From positions 50,019,417-50,083,416 of the forward strand of contig CM075773.1 of the NCBI GenBank assembly GCA_037974665.1: a DNA stretch of 64,000 bases. The letters are read 5' to 3'. How positions within the stretch are numbered: the stretch's first letter is position 1; the number at the start of each line of letters is the position of its first letter. Shown here in pieces: positions 12,101 through 23,200 of the stretch. Both the position numbers and the translations under genes were made by a program. Source of the DNA: Ehretia macrophylla (taxonomy: Eukaryota; Streptophyta; Magnoliopsida; Boraginales; Ehretiaceae). The notes under the pieces were generated by a model that had not been told where the DNA came from, searched no databases, and saw only the letters and a list, made by a program, of their open reading frames with translations.

Positions 12101-15100
12101 TTATTCGCATATCTCTGGGTGGTGTTAAGGATGAGGCTGATATAAGAGGTCATAGGAGGACATATATTGGAAGCATGCCGGGGCGTCTTATTGATGGGTT
12201 AAAGGTGACCTTTCCATGATTTTTCATTGCATCATAGTTAAAACTATTTTTGTGTGTTTTAGGTCAATTTTTTTTGCTGTTTTTAATCTCTTAAATGAAA
12301 CCTTTGTACACTATTAATAGGGAGATGCAAGGAGTCTAGTTTTGACCAACATATAACATTGTAATACAGAGAGCTCGTGATGATCCTATGTTGGATTTTT
12401 GGCCTTGCATTGCAATTAGGGGTTTGATGAACTGAGGGAACCTAATTACCCCATCATAGGTTACATATAATTGAATTGCTTGTTTGCCAAGGAGTTGTAG
12501 GCAAGTCAACGAGCAAATGGTACCTAAAAAGGTCCTCGAAGAGGATGATTTAGCTTATGTAAATCAAGTACATCTAGAAGGATGTTTCCTTTCTATTATA
12601 AAGGATTTATTGGGTTATACTAGTTTGGCTTTAGTTAGATTTAAAGTAGGATTCCTGAAGACTATATTTTGTGGAATGGGCATCTAGCATCTTTTATTGG
12701 GGGATCTTGGTGTATAGATTTGTGTTCTGCTAATTGAAGTTGTTCTCATGTTCTGACATTCAGCGAGTAGGTGTTTGCAATCCTGTTATGCTGCTGGATG
12801 AGATCGACAAAACAGGTTCTGATGTTCGGGGAGACCCTGCTTCAGCACTGCTGGAGGTTCTTGATCCTGAACAGAATAAAACGTTTAATGATCAGTATCC
12901 TATCACTATCGGCCTCTTGAATTACTGTGGGGAAACTAAAATCAATAAGAAAGTGTTTCACATTCTAAATCTTCTCATTTTGCATTTGAAATTTGTGAAT
13001 GAAGATGTGTGCATATGTATGGATTGTAGCTGCATCCTGTGGTTTACCATGTTCTTTTATTGGTGCTGTTCTGAAATTTAGTTTGCATAGTCTCAAAGAT
13101 CGTCATGCTTTGTTTTTGGTTTCCAAATCAATAGCCTTGTTTTGCCCTTTTAATTACTCATGGGACCTTTTAGCAGCTAAATCATCATCTCACATGGATC
13201 CTTAGGCTGTCAATTGTTTTCCTCAACTTCCTAGGTTGTAAGTTTTGATACATTCAAAACCTTTGTATGAAGTGTAGGCTGTATGAATTCTCACTTTTGT
13301 TTTTTTAAATGTGAAAAAGCACTTGTAACGTTAGATTTCATTTACCTTGATTATCACAGTTGTGTTATATATTTGAATCATAGTGTGTATAACAGAACCT
13401 GATGATGAACTTAAAGAATGTTATCGTTTTCAGTTTGGTTCCTTAATTCACGATTATAGCTACTTAAATGTTCCATTCGACCTTTCAAAGGTGATTTTTG
13501 TTACTACTGCAAATAGGCTGCAGCCTATCCCTCCTCCTCTATTAGACAGAATGGAAGTAATTGAGCTGCCAGGATATACTCCCGAAGAGAAGCTCAGGAT
13601 AGCAATGCGGCATTTAATTCCACGGGTCCTGGATCAGCATGGCTTAAGTTCTGATTTCCTTCAAATTCCTGAGGTACTGAGGTCTTAACACATCTCTTTT
13701 TTCAGATCATGATCAATATATCTGAATTGGGAAGTGCTACCATATTCACTTATGCCATGCAATTAGCCAACTGGAGGCTAGTTGCTGTTCTTGATTCTAG
13801 TCTTTCTTCTATCAATATTTCACATGGACCTTTAGAACTTGTATAGGAGACAGATTTTGATCGTCATTAGTTTCATTTTACTCCTTTTTAGCCTTGATTT
13901 TACTCCTGATGAAGTTTCATTTGGCAGAAGACATAACTGAATAGAAAATTAGCATGATCTGCAGGTCTATTAAAGGTGTAGTCAGTTTGGATTTGTACTT
14001 GACCATGCTGTGTTATCTCTGTGTTTATATCCAATTGATGTTCCATTTTGTACTTTTCTGCTCGGATTAGTGTTGTAATTTTGATTATGGGAAAAGTATA
14101 ACTATGAGTTCCTGCACGTTGAAATTGGATACTTGAGTGGCTACTTTGGAATTCTGCATCTCTGCATTCAAGAAAAAATAAAAAATGAACATAATGCTTC
14201 ATATCTATGTCTGCTGAGGTTTATGTTGGCCTGTGTTGTGTTATGGTAGGCTATGGTGAGACTTGTCATTCAAAGGTATACTAGAGAAGCTGGTGTTCGA
14301 AATCTGGAGAGGAATTTATCCGCCTTAGCACGTGCAGCTGCTGTCAGAGTTGCGGAACAAGAACATTCTGTGCCACTAAGCAAAGATGTGCAACGGCTTG
14401 CTTCTCCTTTGCTGGAAAGCAGACTTGCTGATGGTAATGAGGTAGAGATGGAAGTCATACCAATAGGTGACAACGGTCATGATATATCCAATGCATTTGG
14501 GGCTACCTCACTTTTGGTTGTGGATGAACCTATGTTGGAAAAAGTGCTAGGGGTAAGTAACTTCTTTCGTTTTCTGATAAAGCATGTCTGTCTTGTTTTA
14601 TTAATAGAGATATACATATATATGTTTTCTTTCCTATCTTATCGTCATGCCTTGTATTGGGTTGTAGCCCCCAAGGTATGATGACAACGAGGCTGCAGAA
14701 CGAGTTGCAACTCCTGGTGTGTCTGTGGGCCTAGTTTGGACAGCATTTGGCGGGGAGGTTCAATTTGTTGAGGCTACAGTTATGGTGGGAAAAGGTGATT
14801 TGCATCTCACTGGCCAACTTGGGGATGTAATCAAGGAATCGGCTCAGATTGCATTGACCTGGGTAATGTCTCCTATCTGGAATTTGTTTCACGGTCTGCT
14901 GTTGAATGTATGCCTCTTGACTGGTCTTTTACTAGACTAGGAACAATGCTGCAGCAAATACAAGGCAATACTTACCTTGTTCTGATTAATCATTGTGTAT
15001 CAGAATCTTGGAAGCCATATGTATTTTGCACGAGTAGAATAATTTCCAAAATCATTGAAACTGGGCCGGCCCAGTTGTGTGACTATGTACTAACCCAAGT

Positions 15101-16340
15101 GCTGGTTTTGTCACTTCCTAGAATGATTGTTTAAGAATGCCAACTGTTCTATGGAAAATTATATAATTTCCTTCACCTACAGGTCAGAGCCAGAGCGACT
15201 GAACTTAAGTTGGCTACAGCTGAAGAAAGTAACCTGCTAGAGGGCCGGGACATTCATATACATTTTCCTGCTGGTGCTGTACCTAAAGATGGACCTTCAG
15301 CTGGTGTGACTCTTGTTACCTCATTAGTGTCGCTCTTCAGTCAGCGAAGAGTAAGAGCAGATACTGCAATGACTGGAGAAATGACTCTGAGGGGTCTCGT
15401 TTTACCCGTAGGTGGTATCAAGGACAAGGTATGTTTCTCGTGAGGCTTCTATTTGGCTACATATGAATTTGGTTTCCACATTCGGTATATGATACTCCTA
15501 ACAACATCTCTGCCACCTGCTGTAAGTAATGCCTCCAAGTAGAAAAGGGGCTATTGTTCCAGTTGTTTTAAACACGTTATACCGGACACCTTTTGTAAAT
15601 GCAGAGAATACTGGTTATAGCATTTTCTTCTTTCTTCTAAGGGAAAAACAAACGTAACAAATTTAGCCTATTCTTTATCACACTGATGCAGTTTCTATGT
15701 AGTATTCTTCGTGTTTGCTTTTTTATGGCAACATATTCTGTACAATCTGATCATATGTTAAAAAGCGTATGATTTTTCTGACATCTTTTGACCATGCACT
15801 ATATAGGTTTTGGCAGCCCATCGTTATGGTATCAAGAGAGTTATTTTGCCAGAGAGGAATTTGAAGGACTTGGTCGAAGTACCCTCAGCCGTGCTTTCCG
15901 CTCTGGAGGTAAATTATTCCATCTACGATCATAATGTGATTCATAAAATGACGAGAGCCATGTGAACTTGAATTGTCTATATAAAGCAACAAGCTTGAGA
16001 CACTTGAAGAGATTTCATATCACTTCAAATCTGGATGGCCTCGGTCTTGGCCAACTCCTTTCTCGAGTATAAACTGTCGCTAACATCTCACTGTTTTAAG
16101 AAATCTACAGGCTGATTAACTTGTCAGCAGTAAACTCGAGACCTTTGAGATGTATCACGGAACTACACTACTTTTATGTTAATGATGCACAATTAGAGCA
16201 AAACAAATAGAAGAAAAGTCCTTGTCATTCATCTTCTAACGAATTTTTGACAACAGATAATACTCGCGAGGCGAATGGAAGACGTGCTGGAACAAGCTTT
16301 TGAAGGTGGATGTCCGTGGAGACAGCACTCAAAATTATGA
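6026..16340 (+). CDS. LON2: Peroxisomal Lon protease 2 (LON2), 17 exons, 888 aa
   Basis: ATP-dependent AAA+ serine protease of the peroxisome matrix, known to help sustain matrix protein import and to restrain pexophagy. Exons: 6026-6132, 6756-6868, 6951-7059, 7198-7367, 8496-8587, 9502-9681, 9770-9853, 10827-10954, 11699-11900, 11998-12204, 12764-12894, 13460-13673, 14250-14552, 14668-14862, 15183-15428, 15807-15908, 16257-16340. All introns are GT-AG and total 2667 nt, giving 888 aa, the same length I recall for Arabidopsis LON2. The N-terminus [20 protein letters not shown] opens the Lon substrate-binding domain. Walker A GPPGVGKT is at residues 409-416, and Walker B VMLLDEID has its DE at 476-477. 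The catalytic Ser784 lies in PKDGPSAG, with Lys827 in GGIKDK 43 residues later, the same spacing as the E. coli Lon dyad. The last residues SKL are a canonical PTS1, which distinguishes it from the mitochondrial and plastid Lon1-type paralogues. No frameshift or missing catalytic residue was seen. The downstream neighbour is convergent. Confidence 0.97.
6136..6166 (+). repeat. (TG)n microsatellite abutting the LON2 intron 1 donor site
   Basis: About fifteen TG units begin three bases after the GT of the first splice donor (AG|GTATGTGTGT). The donor therefore grades into the repeat. Repeat length variation here sits within the reach of U1 snRNA pairing and of intronic UG-binding proteins. Confidence 0.9.
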
Positions 16341-16964
16341 CGAGAGTCCTCAAGCCTTGGAAACCTAACAGAGATTACCATGCCGAGTATTGAGCTTATC
16401 GCGGCAATGCATTCGATGTTCAGTCTGCCGGTAGAGATTCGTATCAGAGGCTACTGGAAAGTCGACTTACTATATATAGCGATCCAACAGATGCGTCTCG
16501 TGAAATTACTATAATGTAATTTTCTTCTCATCGCGCGAGATGTATCTCTAATTGTATTCTAAAAGAATCCTTCATTTTCCTTGTTTCTTGTATCTATCAT
16601 ACTCACGACTTGACACTTTGTATAGATTAATTTTCCACCCAGCAGTTCTTTTACAAAAGTATATATGTTCTGAATTATTGCTGCTCTCTTTTTCTGTTGA
16701 CCGATAAAGAAGAAACTGATTGGTTGGGCTCCGCCAAGAGTTTCCAATCATTCCAAAAAAAGAAGAAATTCATTGGATGTTAAACCAATAGTTTGAGTTC
16801 ACAATTTTAAGCTTCAGAGATCCTAAACATGTTGCATATTCTTTCAAGGACGATAAATTTTAAGATCTGTTGATACTGCTTTTGGATATGGGAGATAATG
16901 CTTGCAGGATGTGGGATTATCTTCAAAACGGCAGTCATCTTGAACGGCTGGTTGTAGTGTTGCA
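16341..16964. other. LON2 3' UTR and downstream flank
   Basis: The LON2 stop codon TGA ends at 16340. The next 200-250 bases, to about 16560 (TAATGTAATTTTC and TAATTGTATTC stretches), probably hold the 3' UTR and poly(A) site, but plant poly(A) signals are too loose to place it. No gene is seen up to the transposon at 16974. Confidence 0.5.
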
Positions 16965-16973
16965 TAAAATTTT

Positions 16974-18503
16974 GGATAAATATTACTCTACTCTTCTGTG
17001 ATATATGAAATTATCACGCTACCTCTTCTATTTATAAAATTATTACAAATTCCTCTATATTTTTAGAAAAACTTCACACTACTCCCTTCCATGACATTTT
17101 TATCTTTTTATAATTTATATATATATTTAGGGTTAACTCTACTTTATACCCCTATCCTATCCATGTTGTGACACTTACTAACCTTCACATTTAAAAACAC
17201 CCACTTATTAACCTTTGACTTTGGTCAATTTTAACTTTTGTTAACATAAAGCACAATTACTAAATGACTCTTGTCAACTATTTATAAACACAAATTTACC
17301 CTTAAATAAAAAAATAACAAAACTCCATACCTTTCATCCCCAATCCCAACCTAACCCCATACATCCCCACCCCCAACCCCAACCCCTCCCACGACTGAAC
17401 CAAAACTCTAACCCCAAAATTTGATGACCCCCACCCCACGCAGACCTTATCCACCGCAGTCCCACCCCATACTGACCATCACCTCCATAGCCGCAACTCA
17501 CGTAGACCACCACCCCCACACCGCGCGGTCCATGTGTGTGTGGTACTGTGTGTGTGTGCGTGTTTTTTTTTTCCTGTTATAATCCTTTTGATGTTGCAAG
17601 AAAATATAAGATCCAAAATCAGCTAGGATTTTACCATTCTTTCACCAAGACTTGCATCTTTCGTTCTTGTTGTTTGTGTGTGTACATGTTTGTGATTGTA
17701 TATATGTGCGTGTTTGTGACTGCCTATGTAGGTGTTGTCACTGTGTATGTGTGTGTATTTGGTGTCTCACTGTGTATATTTTTGAAGGTTGTGTATGGAT
17801 GTTGATGCTGAAGAAAGGGAATATGTGTGGGTGTTGATGATGAAAGAGGTATGAAAAAATGTTTTTCGTCGTTTGTTGGTGTTTAGATAACAAGAGTGTT
17901 TTTGACAAAAAATATGAACAGTAACACAATTAGTTAATTTTTTAACGTGAAGTTAAAAGGAGGGTTAATAAGTGGGTATTTTCAAAAGTGAGGGGTAATA
18001 AATGTCACAACATGTATATGATAAGGGTACAAAGTGGATTTAACCCTATATATTTATTCTTTTTTCTCTTTATTTTCACCTATTTTTTATTTATACTAAA
18101 AAAAATAAAAATCTAAAAAAAATGTTTTCATCTTCTCTCACTCCCCACCCCCCCCCAATCCCCACCCCCCACGCACCATGCTGCTGTTGCTACTCATCGG
18201 AGTAGCAGTATCTCACTGCTGCTTCGACGAAGCAACAAGGGAAAGGGTGGGGTGGGGTGGGGGGGTGGTGTTGGGAGTGGGAGAAGATGAATTTTTTTTT
18301 TTTTTTAATATAAATAAAAAATAGGTGAAAATAAAGTAAAAAAAGAAAAAATATATATATAAATTATAAAAGGGTAAAAATGTTATAGAGGGGGATAGTA
18401 GGAGGTTTTTCAAATAATACAAGGAAGTTTGTAATAGTTTTGTAAACATAGGGGATAACGTGATAATTTCATATATCACAAGGGAACAAAGTGATATTTA
18501 CCC
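16974..18503. mobile_element. Fold-back Mutator-like MITE interrupted by a second element
   Basis: The ends are long inverted repeats. The left arm (16974 onward) shares GTGATATATGAAATTATCAC and ATAATTTATATATATA with the reverse complement of the right arm (18340-18503), which begins GGGTAAATATCACTTTGTTC. When the inner element (17130-18046) and one copy of its 10-bp target repeat are removed, the host element is about 603 bp and almost wholly palindromic. The arms continue through TATTTTCACCTATTTTTTATTTATA and C-rich or G-rich tracts to a centre near 18180-18230 (GTAGCAGTATCTCACTGCTGC). Flanking TAAAATTTT (16965-16973) and TAAAAAATTTT (18504-18514) look like an imperfect target duplication. 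No transposase was found. Confidence 0.82.
17130..18046. mobile_element. Nested non-autonomous TIR element, 917 bp, 10-bp target duplication
   Basis: It starts GGGTTAACTCTACTTTATAC and its right end, reverse-complemented, starts GGGTTAAATCCACTTTGTAC. The arms match for about 100 bp, including ATGTTGTGACA and ACCCACTTATTAACC. It is flanked by a perfect 10-bp direct repeat TATATATTTA (17120-17129 and 18047-18056). The long terminal inverted repeat with a 9-11 bp target duplication fits the Mutator (MULE) superfamily. The centre is a C-rich block (17330-17520) followed by a TG-rich block (17530-17830) that generates spurious ORFs. No transposase domain was seen. Confidence 0.88.
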
Positions 18504-18773
18504 TAAAAAATTTTATGAATTGTTGTGGAGTGAGACTTACTAGCAGTTGTTGTTTTCAAGACTTACTGAATCATTATGTTTGAGAATTTTGAAAGAAGAG
18601 CTAAGGGTAATAACTGGATTCAATGTTACACCATCTCCAACTCTTATCGAGATCCGGAGTTTGGCAAACGAAACAATTCCAAGAAATGGTTGGACGAGGT
18701 AGAAATTGTTATGAACTTCCAATGCGTTAGCATTCATGTTATGATGACATAGCCGATGTGCGTTGATGCCTAG

Positions 18774-18880
18774 TTTTTTTTTTTTTTTTGGTTACCTCCG
18801 CTCTCATGAAATTTGAACCCCGATCTCCCGACTGTCATGGAGAATAACTCACTATTAAGCTACTCCTAAATCTCATATTA
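18774..18880 (-). mobile_element. tRNA-derived SINE, 107 bp, flanked by ATGCCTAG
   Basis: On the minus strand the element reads from 18880 to a poly(A) tail of about 16 A at 18774-18789. It has an A-box-like GTAGCTTAATAGTG (around 18850-18863) and a B-box-like GGTTCAAATTTC (18808-18819), the layout of a pol III promoter in a tRNA-derived SINE. The 3' end before the tail is GAGGTAACC. A perfect 8-bp direct repeat ATGCCTAG flanks it (18766-18773 and 18881-18888). It is not a functional tRNA because it has no cloverleaf acceptor stem. Confidence 0.78.
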
Positions 18881-18939
18881 ATGCCTAGGTTAGGCACTTG
18901 TGCTTTTCTATTTGTCAAGGAGATCTGTTGCCACTTTTC

Positions 18940-19019
18940 TTTTTTTCTTTTTTTGGTTGCAACAACGAACCTCGTAATTCGAACTTAAAATCTCTTATTA
19001 CAACAAGTCATTAACTGCC
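18940..19019 (-). mobile_element. Possible second, diverged SINE fragment
   Basis: The minus strand shows a B-box-like AGTTCGAATTAC, then GTTGCAACC and an A-rich tail interrupted by G residues. It resembles the SINE about 70 bp away in layout and in the ACC-A(n) 3' end. The flanks TGCCACTTT and TGCCATTTA are only an approximate repeat, so the boundaries are weak. Confidence 0.4.
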
Positions 19020-19162
19020 ATTTACATTGGTTGCAAGAGATTTTAAGAGAATTAATGGTTGCTTAATTGCTTATGATGATGCATTTACCATATCACCAAA
19101 TAAATGATAAGGTTGGACAAACTTTGAGGCATGAAAAGATTTCTTTCATTTCATCATATAAT

Positions 19163-19909
19163 CGTTTGTTTGTCGTAAAATAACTTACTGATAAAAATAT
19201 TTTATAGAAAAAATATTTTCTTAAAAAATAAAATATTTTTTAGTATTTAATTGTCACACTGAAAAATATTTTCTGATATTTAGTTATCATGTTAAAAAAT
19301 GGTTTCCAATGAAATTTTTTTACAAAAAAAATGAACTTTATTCTTATGGAAAACTTCTACAAAAAAAATTTGAATTTTAAGATCTACAATATGAGAGACG
19401 CTGTTGTGAACTATAAAATTCAAAAAAGAAAAAAACATCAAAGACGAGAAAACAACAAAGAGTTCAAAGACTAGCATTAACAAAAACAAAGAGAACGAGA
19501 CAATTAAAGCCTAACATCAGATGCAAATGAAAACCAAATAGCATCAACTCATTTTCTAGTTGTGATTTCCACATAGAGCCGCTGTTGTGAAATAAAAAAT
19601 AAAAAAAAAACATCTTGGGTGAGAGATTGTGGTGAGAGAAAGCCTAAGTGAGAGAGAGCAATGAGAGAGATGGAATGGTGAGAGAGAAAGAGCAGCTTCT
19701 GATAAAGTGAGAGAGAGAAACGTTTTTCTATAGAGTAAGAGTGCAAAAAGTGGTGTAAAATGTTTTCTTTCTCTCAAGAGAGGAGAAAACATTTTACACC
19801 CATTATAACTAAACATTTTCAGTCAAGCAAAATGTTTTACAAGTTGACCAAATTTTACGTCCAACCAAACACCTGAAAATTTGGAAAATATTTTACGGCA
19901 AACAAATGG
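19163..19909. mobile_element. Degenerate terminal-inverted-repeat element, about 750 bp
   Basis: The left end CGTTTGTTTGTCGTAAAATA is mirrored by the right end, whose reverse complement reads CCATTTGTTTGCCGTAAAAT. Beyond the terminal 20 bp the arms match only loosely (AAAATATTTT blocks). Inside are a GA-rich stretch (19617-19735) and a strong hairpin at about 19756-19798 (TGTAAAATGTTTTCTTTCTC and its complement). Several internal ORFs come from the GA tract and lack domains. No clear target duplication was found, so the exact ends are tentative. Confidence 0.5.
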
Positions 19910-20228
19910 AGCCTAAATTTCAGCTCTCCTGTACTTTTAAGTCCCATAACAAATGACCAACTCCATCTATCCAATCTGCACTATGTTTACCCCTCTCTCT
20001 CGAGCACGCGCACGCACTCTCTATCCGTTCTTTAAAAATAACAATTGCCTAGAAATTCTCGATGTACAATGACTAGTAATGACAAAAACTGCACACGTAT
20101 GTCGAAGCTTTGTACAGATCTAACAAAACTATGTACATGAGGAGAGGCTGCAACAACCTACTTTCAAGATCCTGTCGGGCTGTGATATACAAAGTTTTTA
20201 CCTTAGAGAAGGTTCACCAGTTCCGATT
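19910..20228. other. 3' flank of the glycine-rich gene
   Basis: This short interval lies beyond the minus-strand stop codon at 20229 and should hold that gene's 3' UTR. A small CT-rich microsatellite (CTCTCTCTCGAGCACGCGCACGC area) is at about 19993-20020. Nothing else is recognised. Confidence 0.5.
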
Positions 20229-23200
20229 TCATGAAACGGATTCATAGGCCCAGAAAGTGTCGGGATCCGGAGTGAAGAGCGAAAAATCTGTGACTTCGAG
20301 ATTCGCGATGTGCCAATCGACAAATTGAGCCTGAATCGTTTTAAATAGAAACAAAATGGTTGGTAAAAGCCACCATTTATCATCCTCCCTGCCATCATAA
20401 GCAAAAATGTAAAACAAACCACATAGTCCACACCATCCAGTTTCAGAGGAGTTTATTATATTTACGCGGGAAGATTGCACGGAATACAGCATAAATCATA
20501 TAGTATAAATTCGAAAATTGGGTCATCGAGTTTGTTAAGTGCCAGGAAGAAAGTGTCAACTCTTTTTATACCGAGATCCCTATCGTTCTATTTCGTTTTT
20601 ACTTTTTCCCCGGGACTCGTACCCGGGCTGGTGATCCCTATTCCCTGCATTTCTATTTGCCACATGTTTTATATCACCCAAACAAGAACTCTCTGATCGC
20701 AAAACTGAAAACTGTGTTGAATTAGATAGAAGTCAGTAGTCTCACCGTCTAGAATTCCATGTAGTCGCCTCATCAGGGGGCTTCATCGAGGAAATTCCGT
20801 AGTGAATAATGCCAGAGACTAAAGCCACAATCTGTGCATATCCAGAAATCGAGAAAAATAAAGCTTAGCTTCTTAGACAAAATATAACAATTTAAACACA
20901 GAACTGTTCTCCTTTCTGCAAGTATATGGCTGAAACAACATACGCTAGTAGGATACAACTCCTAAGTTGTTGTACAAGCGCTGTTCAGAGCAGACCACAC
21001 AGTCAAAAAACAGTGTACTCGATAATTATGTATTTTCCATCAGGAGGTCACATGATTGTGTCAATGATACACGTGTGTTGGAGTTGAACGTGCAATTTAA
21101 CCAAACTCTGAGATCTAAAGCATATTTAAGTATATCATCTATACTTGAACAATAAATACTTTTCATCGGATTATGTCAAAACATAATCTTATTCATGAAC
21201 GGTTGATGGTTAGCATAATTTTGAGGATCACTTAAACCTGAGTCAATTTTCTTTTTTCGTATATAGTCTGGCTGTAATTTGCTCATATGATGCATCTCGG
21301 GCTCAGTTTATTGCTCGCTGAACATTATTTTCTGTACTTGTACCAATCAATCTTTCTCATTTGATCATTCTATGCTGTTCAAGCTATATTCATGAGAATA
21401 CCTTTTACTTTCTAAGGTATATTCAAGCTCATTAATAACTAAGCTTAAAAGGGACGGACTTTTTTGATTTTCTTCTCCTCGGTGAACCAAAAGAAAAACT
21501 AAGCTAATAGTTTTATGCAGATTTTCACAAGGAGCTATGTAGATCACGCAAAATTTGCTGTAATGCTAAGTAGGACTTACAATATTTGACAGGGATGTAG
21601 CATTCCACAATGCGTAAACACGAGCAAGTGAAGCTCTCCTAGGACCTTTACTGAATAAAGCATTCAAGCCAGCTGGGATCGGAGACAGCAATGATAGTGG
21701 AAGAATGAGCAGTACAGCAAGAAAAGCCCCAAGAGATATCCAATAAAATAAAAGCAACAAAAGGAGAGTGACGGAAAGGTCTGCCAAGAGCATGATAGTG
21801 ATCAGCAGCTGTATGGTGTCCTGCAATACAACAAATCGATAAATCTTAGAGGATGAAACATATTCCAGCATACAAATAATAGAAGTGATTAATACCTGGC
21901 GACCAACAGGCCGTGTATTATGCAGCATCAGGGAAAATGGAAAGAGATAATCCCTTCTATAATCCAACGATTTCAGAGTTGCCTCATTTATAAGACCACC
22001 ATTGGCTCCACCAGTAATTTTTCTGCGCGATAAAGCATGACTACCATATGGCTGGCTCTGCTCTGGATGCTTAGGACTCCGTACTAACGAGCCAGCTTTT
22101 CTGAAAGATATGAGTAATATCAAAAAAAAACTGTGTCATGGTTGCTGGTCATAAGAACCAATACATTCAAAAGAAAAAGAAAAGTGATGTAAATTATTTT
22201 CGAGATTACCACCCCTCAACAGGATAAGAGTCTAATAGATGGAAAACATAATGTTCATGTAGAATAGACTGTTAGCAACACCACTCAGATGACTCGAAAG
22301 AAATAATACTAATAATAGTAAAACCACCTTTACCAGGATAGGCTTATTATCTGATGATTTTCATTTACCTCTAACGAATATCAATTGGAGCGAAAACAAG
22401 TGCCACATTTCTGAAAGAACTAACTTAAAAAGACACTGACATGAAGAGAAATTAAAACAGTGATGCCTATCTGAATCCTTTTTTTCTCAAGCCATACGAG
22501 GAGAAAACTTTCTATGGGGGGGGGGGGGAGGGGGGGGGTGCTTCTTACTGTACTTCTGGGTCAGATCAATAGTTACAGGCTATGACATTTACACGGTTCA
22601 TCCAAGCTGATAGCTAGTGGATATACATGTAAATCAAGATATAGAAAGTCCGTAGTAACTTTATATGAACTTGCGTCTTTTAAGAAAACTATGATAATCA
22701 GCATAATTTGATATTTTTCCACTTCAGTTTTGCACGAACGGGTATGTTGAGCAAAGATATTTTCTTTCACACATGAATAACAAAAGTTACCTCGAGAAGT
22801 CATCCCTGTTCTCCAATAAATCAGGCTGGTGGAAATCCTGGAATGGATTATCACCTACGACAACCAAAACACCTAACTGGTAGTATCCACTAGCAGTGCC
22901 TTGGAACCAGCCAAGCTCAATTTTGACTCCATGAAACTCCAGTTGAGGGTTTGCATGACTTCTAACGCAATTAATCACAGGGACCAGATGAGAACGGATC
23001 TGTCCATGCCTCACTGTCCTCAGCTGGGCATTCAGACCGGCCACTAAACGATTCCAGACAGTTGTGGGTACATGCTGTATAAAAGAAAAACGGGACGCTT
23101 TCATATGTCAAACACTGTGTCATGGAAAATCTACTAATTAATTTCAGTAAAATTAGACCATCAAGAGACCTGGGCAAGGAGATTTGTCAATAGTGTGTCA

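Noticed and set aside
12484-12687. 67-codon ORF within LON2 intron 10
   Set aside because: It lies wholly in the intron between two firmly placed exons, and no domain is recognised. It may be part of an old transposon, but no ends could be found.
18774-18880. tRNA gene on the minus strand
   Set aside because: A-box and B-box-like motifs are present, but there is no acceptor stem or anticodon arm, and the poly(A) tail with target repeats indicates a SINE.
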